This document shows, piece after piece, positions 1 through 6,103 of a stretch of DNA of 8,511 bases. The position numbers and the translations under genes were made by a program. The notes under the pieces were generated by a model, which was not told where the DNA came from, did no database searches, and worked only from the letters and a program-made list of their open reading frames with translations. Position 1 is the stretch's first letter. Each line of letters opens with the position of its first letter. The stretch is from positions 50,425-58,935 of the forward strand of contig DHQH01000110.1 in assembly GCA_002410125.1 (NCBI GenBank). Direction: 5' to 3'. This stretch comes from Alphaproteobacteria bacterium UBA5343. Its GTDB lineage: Bacteria > Pseudomonadota > Alphaproteobacteria > RF32 > UBA5343.

Positions 1-840
1 TTATTTGCAAATAAGGTTGAAGCTGGTGAGGTTATTAGAGCTATTCCTGCACCAAAAGCTGGAAATAAACCAAGAAGTTTCTTTGATAAATTTGATAAAC
101 AAGCAAAAGAAAAAGATCTAGGTGGCGTTGCTTATATTGCATGGGCTGAAGAAAATGTTAAGGGTATTGCTAAATTCTTAGGTGAAGAAAAAACAGAGGA
201 AGTAAGAAAAGCTCTTGGTTTAGAAAAAGGAGATGCAGTATTATTTGTTGCAAATCAAGAAAAATTAGCAGCTCCTTTTGCAGGTCTTGTTAGAACTGCG
301 GTTGGTGAAGAATTAGAATTGATTGATGAGAATCAATTTAAGTTCTGTTGGATTGTTGATTTTCCTATGTATGAAGAAAATGAAGAAACAGGTGAACCAC
401 AATTCTCTCATAATCCGTTTTCAATGCCTCAAGGTGGTATGAAGGCTTTAGAAACAATGGATCCTTTAGATATTTTAGCTTATCAATATGATATGGTTTG
501 TAACGGTGTAGAACTTACATCTGGTGCGATTAGAAACCATAGGCCAGAAATTATGTATAAAGCATTTGAACTTGCTGGATATGGTCCAGAAGTCGTTGAT
601 GATAAGTTTGGTGGAATGATTAATGCATTTAAATTTGGAGCTCCTCCTCATGGTGGTGCTGCTCCTGGTGTAGATAGAATCGTTATGTTGCTTGCAGATG
701 AGCCAAATATTAGGGAAGTGATTTTATTCCCAATGAATGGTAAAGCTCAAGATCTTATGATGCAGGCTCCAAATACTGTGTCGGATGTGCAACTTAAAGA
801 ATTAAATATTATGCTTAATCTTGATTCTATTGATATCTAA
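1..840 (+). CDS. aspS: Aspartyl-tRNA synthetase, C-terminal part (cut by window start)
   Basis: Class II aspartyl-tRNA synthetase, which charges tRNA with aspartate in the cytoplasm. The frame is open from base 1, so only the last 279 residues are present of a family length near 590. Fragment residues 1-105 match the bacterial GAD insertion domain. The catalytic core then resumes, with HNPF at 137-140, the active-site segment GVELTSGAIRNHRPE at 169-183, and motif 3 GGAAPGVDR, whose Arg at about 226 contacts ATP. The end (FPMNGKAQDLMMQAP) is typical of alphaproteobacterial AspRS. Many enzymes of this type are non-discriminating and also load tRNA-Asn for the GatCAB amidotransferase. The anticodon-binding residues that decide this lie upstream of the window, so specificity is unknown. 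No strong terminator follows directly; the nearest is about 240 bases downstream. Confidence 0.97.
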   Translation, partial: LFANKVEAGEVIRAIPAPKAGNKPRSFFDKFDKQAKEKDLGGVAYIAWAEENVKGIAKFLGEEKTEEVRKALGLEKGDAVLFVANQEKLAAPFAGLVRTAVGEELELIDENQFKFCWIVDFPMYEENEETGEPQFSHNPFSMPQGGMKALETMDPLDILAYQYDMVCNGVELTSGAIRNHRPEIMYKAFELAGYGPEVVDDKFGGMINAFKFGAPPHGGAAPGVDRIVMLLADEPNIREVILFPMNGKAQDLMMQAPNTVSDVQLKELNIMLNLDSIDI

Positions 841-912
841 TACAGATTTAGCGAGTATTGAATTTTTCACGTATGAATTGCTATGCTGAAAAAATCTAAT
901 CTCTAAAATCTT

Positions 913-955
913 ATTATCTATCTAATATAATCAAGATTAATGATAGTAGTATAAT
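913..955. repeat. Imperfect inverted repeat downstream of aspS
   Basis: ATTATCTATC at 913-922 can pair with GATAG at 942-946 and ATAAT at 951-955, leaving a 4-base bulge. The result is a weak AT-only hairpin about 75 bases after the aspS stop. No T-run follows it, so it is not a classical terminator. It could shape the 3' end of the aspS message or be chance pairing in AT-rich DNA. Confidence 0.3.
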
Positions 956-977
956 CAAATTATGGTCAACTACTGCA

Positions 978-1027
978 CTAATCAATTAACTCGAGTACTA
1001 AGTTGTGTACTAGTCGTAATTGATTAG
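978..1027. repeat. Inverted repeat with 11-bp perfect outer arms
   Basis: CTAATCAATTA (978-988) and TAATTGATTAG (1017-1027) are perfect reverse complements. Inside them AGTAC (994-998) pairs with GTACT (1007-1011), and ACT (989-991) can pair with AGT (1012-1014), leaving two-base CG bulges on both sides. The whole 50-base stretch can therefore fold into one long hairpin with an 8-base loop. It lies in the spacer between aspS and arsR, in no gene. Possible roles are a 3' mRNA-stabilising structure, a protein-binding site or a degenerate intergenic repeat. The sequence does not choose between them. Confidence 0.55.
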
Positions 1028-1080
1028 CTAATATTTAACTCATATAATCCAAATATTTCGTGATTAATATAAATATATGA

Positions 1081-1107
1081 AAAGGGAGGTTTTTACCTCC
1101 CTTTTTT
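1081..1107. terminator. Strong Rho-independent terminator, possibly bidirectional
   Basis: AAAGGGAGGT (1081-1090), loop TTTT, ACCTCCCTTT (1095-1104) is a perfect 10-bp stem. On the plus strand a T-run follows it, which suits the end of an aspS transcript. On the minus strand the stem is followed by about four T and then AT-rich sequence. It could therefore also end transcription coming from arsR or from the candidate RNA at 1111-1230. Confidence 0.85.
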
Positions 1108-1110
1108 TGC

Positions 1111-1230
1111 TGGTTTTGCCAAGCTGTTCTTTGCTTTTCCCCCCGTATTGGAAAGCTGTCTTTCTGAATCAGCTTACATATTTGAAGTCTTAGAGCAATA
1201 CTAAAGAAAGCTCGCAACTTGGCAAAGCTC
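1111..1230 (-). ncRNA. Candidate structured small RNA, family not recognised
   Basis: This stretch is about 43% GC by hand count, against roughly 27% in the adjacent spacer, and contains no credible gene. On the minus strand it folds into nested helices. P1 is 12 bp (1215-1226 with 1115-1126) and P2 is 6 bp (1203-1208 with 1127-1132). P3 is 6 bp (1196-1201 with 1145-1150) and P4 is 6 bp (1170-1175 with 1153-1158, 11-base loop). Between P2 and P3 one strand bulges as GGGGGGAAAAGC. P1 contains one G-U pair on the minus strand that would be an A-C mismatch on the plus strand, which favours minus. The terminator at 1081-1107 follows immediately. A -10-like TAAAAT lies at about 1232-1237 on the minus strand, just after the arsR stop, so it could have its own weak promoter or be processed from the arsR transcript. 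The SRP, tmRNA and RNase P signatures are absent. 6S RNA was considered but not recognised. Confidence 0.5.
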
Positions 1231-1244
1231 TATTTTAATGAGTA

Positions 1245-1529
1245 TTAGTTATATAGTTTTTCTAAACTCATTAAAATTTTATTAGCTTCATTGCTTTTAA
1301 TAGAATAAAAAATTGTTTGGGCTTTTCTTCTTGTTTTTACAATATTTTCTTTTCTAAGGATTGCTAAATGTTGTGATAGAGCAGATTGACTTAGATTTAC
1401 GAATTTTTCTAATTCACTAACACATAGCTCTTTTTCTTTTAATAAGAAAAGAATTGAGAGCCGTTTTTTGTTCGATAATGCCTTTAGTAGCTTTGAGCTA
1501 TGAGCTATAGCTTGTGCATTGCTTTTCAT
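1245..1529 (-). CDS. ArsR/SmtB-family winged-helix transcriptional repressor
   Basis: Small DNA-binding repressor of 94 residues that probably acts as a dimer. The helix-turn-helix lies around residues 38-60 with recognition helix QSALSQHLAILR, followed by a basic wing (KTRRKAQTIFYS, about 65-76). The SQSALSQHL form resembles the BigR/SqrR/NolR branch of the family. BigR and SqrR sense persulfides through two cysteines, but only one Cys is visible here (in ELCV, about residue 36). A two-Cys switch or the ELCVCDL arsenic/metal site is therefore not supported, and the signal is unknown. Two ATGs are adjacent. The second (1527-1529) is chosen because GGAG at 1537-1540 is 7 bases from it but only 4 from the one at 1532. 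It diverges from xseB, and its target may be only itself or a distant gene. Confidence 0.9.
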   Translation of the reverse strand: MKSNAQAIAHSSKLLKALSNKKRLSILFLLKEKELCVSELEKFVNLSQSALSQHLAILRKENIVKTRRKAQTIFYSIKSNEANKILMSLEKLYN

Positions 1530-1548
1530 CATTTTTCTCCAAATATTA

Positions 1549-1565
1549 AATATATGTTATATATT
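1549..1565. promoter_or_regulatory. Palindromic operator candidate for the ArsR-type repressor
   Basis: AATATAT-GTT-ATATATT is a perfect 7-bp palindrome with a 3-base centre, starting 19 bases upstream of the arsR start. Its upstream half contains the predicted -10 box of arsR. AT-rich palindromes over the -10 box are typical operators of this family, so autorepression is a reasonable inference. In DNA this AT-rich such a palindrome could also arise by chance. Confidence 0.5.
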
Positions 1566-1587
1566 GTTATTGTGGATTTAAATTCAA
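1558..1587 (-). promoter_or_regulatory. Predicted arsR promoter
   Basis: On the minus strand TTGAAT (1582-1587) and TATATA (1558-1563) are separated by 18 bases, close to the sigma-70 consensus. Transcription would start about 20 bases before the arsR ATG. The -10 box lies inside the palindrome at 1549-1565. Confidence 0.4.
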
Positions 1588-1620
1588 GCAGTAGTTTTGA
1601 TTTTTATGATTTTTTTTTAC

Positions 1621-1648
1621 TTGTGTAATTTTGAAGATAAAATATAAT
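1621..1648 (+). promoter_or_regulatory. Predicted promoter of the xseB-ispA genes
   Basis: TTGTGT (1621-1626), a 16-base spacer and a consensus TATAAT (1643-1648) lie about 40 bases upstream of xseB. A second TATAAT at 1652-1657 with TTGAAG at 1631-1636 (15-base spacer) is an alternative. The arsR operator candidate is about 55 bases upstream, so ArsR control of xseB is possible but less likely than self-control. Confidence 0.45.
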
Positions 1649-1689
1649 ATTTATAATTTTAACACTATTGATAAATATAAGGATTAGAT

Positions 1690-1929
1690 ATGTCAGAAAA
1701 TAAGAAAAATATTAGCTTTGAAGAGGCAATGGAAGAATTAGAAATAATAGTTAGAAAGCTAGAAACGGGGCAAGTAAAATTAGATGATGCCGTTAAATAT
1801 TATGAAAAAGGTGTTAAGTTAAAAAAATTCTGTGAAGATAAACTAAAAGATGCCAAAGCTAGGATTGATATGGTGTCTGGTGTAAAAGAAAATGGTGAAG
1901 TACAGAGCAAAGTTCTAGATGTAGAGTAA
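1690..1929 (+). CDS. xseB: Exodeoxyribonuclease VII small subunit
   Basis: Small subunit of exonuclease VII, which degrades single-stranded DNA from both ends together with the large subunit XseA (not in this window). At 79 residues it has the normal family length. The family pattern is clear: SFEEAMEELEIIVRKLETG at about 9-27, then LDDAVKYYEKGVKLKKFCEDKL at about 31-52, two helices that form the coiled hairpin binding XseA. AAGG seven bases before the ATG supports the start. It precedes ispA, the common order in proteobacteria. The 120-base gap to ispA is unusually long and carries an inverted repeat. Confidence 0.95.
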   Translation: MSENKKNISFEEAMEELEIIVRKLETGQVKLDDAVKYYEKGVKLKKFCEDKLKDAKARIDMVSGVKENGEVQSKVLDVE

Positions 1930-2033
1930 AATTTCTATTAGTTTTTACCGTATTGTCGCTAGAAATCTGTTCGAATTACTAACAGTGGTACGAATAATCT
2001 CTTCCTAAATACATCTAAAAACTAATAAAAATT
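1930..2033. repeat. Long inverted repeat filling the xseB-ispA spacer
   Basis: TATTAGTTTTTA (1936-1947) and TAAAAACTAATA (2016-2027) are perfect 12-bp reverse complements. After one mismatch (C1935 against A2028) pairing continues for five more bases (1930-1934 with 2029-2033). The mismatch is C-A on the plus strand but would be G-U in a minus-strand RNA. The interior can form CTGTT (1967-1971) with AACAG (1981-1985). The arms bracket almost the entire gap between the xseB stop and the ispA ribosome-binding site. A leader structure affecting ispA, a small RNA or a small non-autonomous element are all possible; none is recognised. Confidence 0.6.
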
Positions 2034-2049
2034 AATCGTAGGGGTGATT

Positions 2050-2943
2050 ATGGATAGCCTAAAAGAAAATTTAAAAAAAGTATCTAAGCAAATAGAAAAT
2101 GAGTTTGAAGCGGCTTTTGTTTTTCCTGATGGAGAAGAAAGAAGAGTTGTTGAGGCTATGAAATATTCAGTTCTTAATGGTGGTAAAAGGTTAAGGCCAT
2201 TTTTGGTGATGAGTGTTGCTAAATTGTTTGGAGTAAAGGCTGAGAGTGCTATTAGGACAGGGGTTGCTTTGGAAATGTTACATAGTTATTCTCTTGTACA
2301 TGATGATTTGCCAGCAATGGATGATGATAGTTTACGAAGAGGAAAGCCAACTTGTCATGTAAAATTTGATGAATCTACAGCAATTTTGGCTGGAGATGGA
2401 CTTTTAACTTATGCTTTTGAGTATTTAGCAGATGAAAAAACTCATATAGAGGCAAATATTCGATGTGAGCTAGTTAAAGAATTGGCAAATGCGGCAGGTG
2501 CTTTTACTGGGATGGTGGCAGGTCAGATGCTAGATTTATATGCTGAGAACATTGTTCACCAAGATGAAGAGTTAATCAAAGATATTCAGAGGATGAAAAC
2601 TGGTAGACTTATTAGGTTTGCGGTTGAGGCTGGGGCAATTCTAGGTAAAGCTAGTAAACAAGAAAGAGAAATACTTGTTAATTATGCAAATAAGATAGGT
2701 TTAGCTTTTCAGGTGACCGATGATATTTTAGATGTTGAAGGTGATGCTGAGTTGGTTGGCAAAACCCTTAGAAAAGACGATGAGCAAGGTAAAGTTACTT
2801 ATGTATCGTTATGGGGGCTTGATAAGGCCAAGAAAAAGGCAAAAGACTTAATTGATAGTGCTAGGAGAGATTTGGGGATGTTTGGAGATAGGGCTTCACA
2901 ATTGCAAGAGTTGGCACAATATATCATTGAAAGACGAAAGTAA
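2050..2943 (+). CDS. ispA: Polyprenyl synthetase, probably farnesyl diphosphate synthase
   Basis: Cytoplasmic prenyltransferase that condenses isopentenyl diphosphate with dimethylallyl and geranyl diphosphate to give farnesyl diphosphate, feeding quinone and undecaprenyl synthesis. The product is 297 residues, normal for the family. Visible motifs are GGKRLRP (about 44-50), the first Asp-rich motif DDLPAMD (85-91, followed by two more Asp), RRGKPTCH (about 96-103), and the second Asp-rich motif DDILD (224-228). SYSLVHDDLPAMDDD closely matches bacterial short-chain (FPP) synthases, including the Tyr five residues before the first motif that helps limit chain length. The ATG at 2050 is preferred over the GTG at 2044 because the GGGG at 2041-2044 is then a ribosome-binding site 5 bases upstream. 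The gene ends at a strong terminator. A geranylgeranyl product cannot be fully excluded. Confidence 0.93.
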   Translation: MDSLKENLKKVSKQIENEFEAAFVFPDGEERRVVEAMKYSVLNGGKRLRPFLVMSVAKLFGVKAESAIRTGVALEMLHSYSLVHDDLPAMDDDSLRRGKPTCHVKFDESTAILAGDGLLTYAFEYLADEKTHIEANIRCELVKELANAAGAFTGMVAGQMLDLYAENIVHQDEELIKDIQRMKTGRLIRFAVEAGAILGKASKQEREILVNYANKIGLAFQVTDDILDVEGDAELVGKTLRKDDEQGKVTYVSLWGLDKAKKKAKDLIDSARRDLGMFGDRASQLQELAQYIIERRK

Positions 2944-2944
2944 A

Positions 2945-2975
2945 AAAAAAAGACCGGATAATCCGGTCTTTTTTA
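2945..2975. terminator. Bidirectional Rho-independent terminator between ispA and fabI
   Basis: GACCGGA (2952-2958), loop TAA, TCCGGTC (2962-2968) is flanked by an A-run on the left and a T-run (2969-2974) on the right, so the stem extends further. Because both runs are present it can terminate ispA on the plus strand and fabI on the minus strand. Confidence 0.93.
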
Positions 2976-2997
2976 TTTTCTTATGTTTGCTTAATGC

Positions 2998-3825
2998 TTA
3001 AAAATCACAAAGTACTTTACCTGTTTCATTAGCATTATCCATGGCAACCATACCAACTACATGGTAACCAGCATCAACATGAAGAACTTCACCTGTGATT
3101 GCTAAACCTAAGTCACTTAGTAATGCTAGAGCTGAGCCACCAACTTCGTCAGTTGTAACATTTTTTCTAAGTGGAGCATTAAGTTCGTTCCATCTAAGGA
3201 TTTTTCTAAATTCACCAATACCAGATGCTGCAAGAGTTTTGATTGGTCCTGCTGAAATTGCATTAACTCTAACACCTTTAGGTCCTAAATCAGCTGCTGC
3301 ATATCTAACAGATGCTTCAAGAGCTGCTTTGGCTACACCCATGATGTTGTAGTTTGGTAATACTGTTTCTGCACCAAGGTAAGAAAGAGTAAGGATGCTT
3401 CCGCCTTCATTCATGATAGGAGTTGCGAATTTACAAGCTTCTAAGAATGAGAAACATGAGATATGCATTGTGTTTTTAAAGTTTTCTAAACTTGTATCAA
3501 TGGTCATACCTTTAAGTTCGTTTTTATCAGAGAATGCAATAGCATGTACTAAGAAATCGATTTTACCGAATTTTTCACCTAATTCTTTAAAACCAGCTTC
3601 AACACTAGCACTATCAGTTACATCACATTTGATTAATGTGTCTGAACCTAATTGTTCAGCTAGTGGTTTAACTCTTTTTTCTAATGCTTCATTTTGATAT
3701 GAAATGGCAATTTCTGCACCTTGTTCTTTTAGTGCTTTAGCAATTCCCCATGCAATAGACTTATCATTTGCAAGACCCATAATAAGGCCTTTTTTACCTG
3801 CCATTAATGGTTTGGCTTGTGTCAT
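2998..3825 (-). CDS. fabI: Enoyl-[acyl-carrier-protein] reductase (NADH), FabI type
   Basis: Catalyses the last step of each fatty-acid elongation cycle, reducing enoyl-ACP with NAD(P)H in the cytoplasm. It is a 275-residue short-chain dehydrogenase/reductase fold protein. The FabI form of the nucleotide-binding loop, GLANDKSIAWGIA, is at 17-29. The catalytic Tyr-x6-Lys pair is Y159 and K166 in LPNYNIMGVAKAALE, with the accessory Tyr at Y149 in SYLGAE. The C-terminus ends GEVLHVDAGYHVVGMV plus a short tail. Two starts fit the AAGGGA at 3835-3840: ATG 3825 (chosen) and ATG 3831, which adds two residues. The open frame continues upstream to 4002 but that part is not FabI-like. FabI is the usual target of triclosan- and isoniazid-class inhibitors. 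The gene converges on ispA at a shared terminator and diverges from the membrane protein gene at 3917. Confidence 0.96.
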   Translation of the reverse strand: MTQAKPLMAGKKGLIMGLANDKSIAWGIAKALKEQGAEIAISYQNEALEKRVKPLAEQLGSDTLIKCDVTDSASVEAGFKELGEKFGKIDFLVHAIAFSDKNELKGMTIDTSLENFKNTMHISCFSFLEACKFATPIMNEGGSILTLSYLGAETVLPNYNIMGVAKAALEASVRYAAADLGPKGVRVNAISAGPIKTLAASGIGEFRKILRWNELNAPLRKNVTTDEVGGSALALLSDLGLAITGEVLHVDAGYHVVGMVAMDNANETGKVLCDF

Positions 3826-3841
3826 AATCATATTTCCCTTG

Positions 3842-3869
3842 TTGTTTATGAATAAAAGTTGTATATAAT
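3842..3869 (+). promoter_or_regulatory. Predicted promoter of the YihY/BrkB-family gene
   Basis: TTGTTT (3842-3847), a 16-base spacer and a perfect TATAAT (3864-3869) lie in the 91-base gap between the divergent genes. Transcription would begin near 3876, about 40 bases before the ATG at 3917. No clear fabI promoter was identified in the same gap. Confidence 0.45.
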
Positions 3870-3916
3870 TAGAAACTTGATAGCATATATTTTTTAAAAA
3901 TAAAAGGAAAAAGAGC

Positions 3917-5155
3917 ATGAGATGTGAATTATCAATCAAAAAAGCATTATCTGATTGTTTTGATTTTGTAAAATTTGTGATGATTAGAGCTAAGCAGGAC
4001 AATGTTTTGAGGGTGGCGGCATCTTTGGGATATACTTCTATGATTGCTTTGGTTCCTTTAATAGCAATTGCTTTGGCTATTTTCTCGGCTTTTCCTGTTT
4101 TTGATAGTGTGAAGATGGAAATCCAGAATTTTATGTTTAATAATTTAGTTCCTGGAGTTGGTAAAACGGTTGAAACTTATATTTCTTCTTTTGTTGGGGC
4201 GACTGGTAAGTTGACCACTATTGGTGTGGTCGGTCTGGCTGTTACTGCGATTATGATGTTGTCAACTATTGAGGCCTCACTTAATGTGGTTTTTGGGGTT
4301 AAGAAATCTAGACCAATTGTAGCAAGAGTGTTGGTTTATTGGACAATACTTACATTAGGGCCGCTTTTACTAGGGGCTAGTTTTTCTGTGTCAGGTTATA
4401 TTTTTTCTCTTAGTTTCTTAAATGGCGATATATCTAGCTATGGGGTAGAGCTTGCTAGATATGTACCAAAATTATTGATGATGTTTGTTTTGATGGGGGT
4501 TTATTTATTTGTTCCTTATAGAAAGATTAAATTAAAACACACTTTTGTTGGGGCTTTTGTTGCGGTTGTATTATTTGCGGTGCTAAAAAAGACATTTGGT
4601 ATGTTTGTAGTTCAAGGATCTACTTATAATACTCTTTATGGAGCTTTGGCAGTTATTCCTGTGTTACTTGTATGGATGTATCTATCTTGGGCTGTGGTTA
4701 TTTTTGGTGCTGTGATTGTCGCATCAATTCCTGAATGGTTAGAAAAAAGAGCTGATCTTAATAAGGTGTTGGATGATTTTGTGTTAAATAGGGCTAATTT
4801 TATTTCTTATTCTGTAGAACTTATTTCTATCTTAGAAAAAGCTAGAGATGAAGAAGAAGTTATGACTAGTGATAAACTAGCATCTATTACAGATCTTAAT
4901 AATACTGGGGTATTTATGGTATTAGATATATTAGAGCAACAAGGTGTTGTGTTAAATGTTGAGGATGATAGATGGGTTATGATGAAGAATGTGAGAAATC
5001 TAAGTCTTATTGATTTAATCCAAAAAGCTGGATTTAATACTTATAATAATGATATTGAAAATGCTCAAATTTCTGTGAAACTTAAATCTAAGCTAAAAGA
5101 ACTTGGTAAGCAAGAAAGTAAGATTTTAGATATTAAGATAGAAGAGGTAATTTAG
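3917..5155 (+). CDS. YihY/BrkB-family inner-membrane protein with C-terminal winged-helix-like domain
   Basis: Integral membrane protein of 412 residues. Hydrophobic segments lie near residues 33-60, 98-125, 138-165, 184-200, 208-230 and 245-272, the six-helix layout of the family. The family signatures are visible: AASLGYTSMIALVPLIAIA near 34-52 and YGALAVIPVLLVWMYLSWAVV near 241-261. The soluble tail (about 285-375) contains SDKLASITDLNNTGVFMVLDIL and looks like a winged helix, as in longer alphaproteobacterial members. Transport or envelope roles have been proposed, but the function is not settled. Older annotation as ribonuclease BN is a known error, since that activity belongs to the ElaC/RNase Z protein. 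AAGGA at 3904-3908 supports the start. Its stop codon overlaps the stop of the convergent J-protein gene. Confidence 0.9.
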   Translation: MRCELSIKKALSDCFDFVKFVMIRAKQDNVLRVAASLGYTSMIALVPLIAIALAIFSAFPVFDSVKMEIQNFMFNNLVPGVGKTVETYISSFVGATGKLTTIGVVGLAVTAIMMLSTIEASLNVVFGVKKSRPIVARVLVYWTILTLGPLLLGASFSVSGYIFSLSFLNGDISSYGVELARYVPKLLMMFVLMGVYLFVPYRKIKLKHTFVGAFVAVVLFAVLKKTFGMFVVQGSTYNTLYGALAVIPVLLVWMYLSWAVVIFGAVIVASIPEWLEKRADLNKVLDDFVLNRANFISYSVELISILEKARDEEEVMTSDKLASITDLNNTGVFMVLDILEQQGVVLNVEDDRWVMMKNVRNLSLIDLIQKAGFNTYNNDIENAQISVKLKSKLKELGKQESKILDIKIEEVI

Positions 5156-5991
5156 TGGTAAATGGTTTTACCATTATGATATAGTTTTTTATGAACTTTA
5201 TATTCATTGTTAAAAATTTCTCTTGGTTCTTTGACTTTAATGGTGATTATTTGATCTCCAATGGTTGAGGCATCTTTTTTTATACCTTGGAATTTTAGTT
5301 TGATTATATCACCGCTTTTGGTGTTTGGTGGGATTGTGATATTTACAATATCAGCGATGGTGTAAATAGGTAGGGTTTTGCCAAATATAGCTTCGGTCTT
5401 GGATATTTCTAGAGTTAGATAGATGTTTAATCCATCTGTAGAAAAATGTTTGTGTTTTTTTATGTTAACTCTTAGATAGGCATCACCAAAGATTTTTTTA
5501 TCAGCACTTAATTTTCCTTGTCCTTTTAGCTTTAGATAAGTTCCATTCATAACACCTGCTGGGATTGATACTTCTAAATGTTTATTGTTGGATATATTTA
5601 TCATTTGTTTAGTTCCTTTAATGGAATCTATAAAGGAAATTTCTATGTCTTGATATATGTCTAAGCCTTTGTAATGAGCTGGTTTGACTTTTTGATAATA
5701 TGAATAAGGTTTTCGATTGAATATATTGAATATATTTGCACCTTTTTGTTTGGATTTGAGTTTTATGTGAGGTTTAGGTGCAAAAATTTTATCATGATAT
5801 TCTTTTCTTTTGATATCATCTGATAAAATTCGATAGGCTTCAGTTAGTCTTTTGAATTTATTACTGGCTTCTTTGTCATTTGGATTGATGTCTGGGTGTA
5901 ATTTGATTGCAAGTTTTTTGTATGCAGATTTGACTTCTATCTTACTGCAATGTGGTTCTAATCCTAATATGTCATACAAATTTCTTTCCAT
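5152..5991 (-). CDS. J-domain co-chaperone, CbpA/DnaJ-like, lacking a Gly/Phe linker
   Basis: Predicted co-chaperone of 279 residues that would stimulate a DnaK-type Hsp70 ATPase. The J-domain is at about 3-66 with the essential HPD at 32-34. No cysteine-rich zinc-finger domain is present, so it is not canonical DnaJ. The linker (about 70-108) is rich in Lys and aromatic residues rather than Gly/Phe, unlike the neighbouring paralogue. Two beta-rich substrate-binding domains follow, with SIPAGVMNGTYLKLKGQG and VNITIPPNTKSGDIIKLKFQG. The ATG at 5991 is chosen because AGGAG lies seven bases upstream. A longer reading from 6015 starts before that ribosome-binding site and is rejected. It is downstream of the second J-protein gene on the same strand with a 112-base gap. 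Reduced Hsp70 coupling because of the altered linker is only an inference. Confidence 0.9.
   Translation of the reverse strand: MERNLYDILGLEPHCSKIEVKSAYKKLAIKLHPDINPNDKEASNKFKRLTEAYRILSDDIKRKEYHDKIFAPKPHIKLKSKQKGANIFNIFNRKPYSYYQKVKPAHYKGLDIYQDIEISFIDSIKGTKQMINISNNKHLEVSIPAGVMNGTYLKLKGQGKLSADKKIFGDAYLRVNIKKHKHFSTDGLNIYLTLEISKTEAIFGKTLPIYTIADIVNITIPPNTKSGDIIKLKFQGIKKDASTIGDQIITIKVKEPREIFNNEYKVHKKLYHNGKTIYH
5156..5173. other. Hairpin at the convergent gene junction
   Basis: TGGTAAA (5156-5162), loop TGGT, TTTACCA (5167-5173) is a perfect 7-bp stem starting one base after the stop of the YihY/BrkB-family gene and lying inside the last codons of the opposite J-protein gene. There is no T-run directly after it, so it is at most a weak terminator or mRNA 3'-end stabiliser. 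Confidence 0.35.
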
Positions 5992-6084
5992 GTTATTTCT
6001 CCTGAAAGAAACCAAAAGTTAATATACAAAATGATGGAGTTATTTGTTTATATATAATTTTTTTTAGACTTAAAACAAGAGTAT

Positions 6085-6100
6085 ATATACCAAAGTATAT
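6085..6100. other. Small hairpin between the two J-protein genes
   Basis: ATATAC (6085-6090), loop CAAA, GTATAT (6095-6100) sits four bases downstream of the end of the upstream J-protein gene (minus strand). It is AT-rich and weak, with no clean T-run. It may partly terminate or stabilise the upstream message. The remaining spacer (6001-6084) shows no clear promoter. Confidence 0.3.
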
Positions 6101-6103
6101 TAT

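Noticed and set aside
1035..1217. Open frame of 60 codons on the minus strand
   Set aside because: It runs through the structured GC-rich island and the terminator hairpin, has no good ribosome-binding site, and its product looks like no protein family.
1113..1226. Transposon-like terminal inverted repeats around the GC-rich island
   Set aside because: No transposase or target-site duplication is visible, and the inner helices stack as in a folded RNA rather than being confined to the ends.
1111..1230. Known small RNA (SRP, tmRNA, 6S) at the GC-rich island
   Set aside because: The SRP GGAA-loop motif and tmRNA tag features are absent, and the sequence did not match what I remember of alphaproteobacterial 6S RNA; it is kept only as an unnamed candidate.
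3095..3697. Two plus-strand open frames inside fabI
   Set aside because: They lie entirely antisense to a well-supported fabI and encode no recognisable product; they are by-products of its codon pattern.
3826..4002. N-terminal extension of fabI up to 4002
   Set aside because: It would overlap the divergent membrane protein gene, is not FabI-like, and a ribosome-binding site lies next to the ATGs at 3825 and 3831.
5992..6015. Earlier start for the downstream J-protein
   Set aside because: The strong AGGAG signal lies inside this extension and correctly serves the ATG at 5991, which begins directly at the J-domain.
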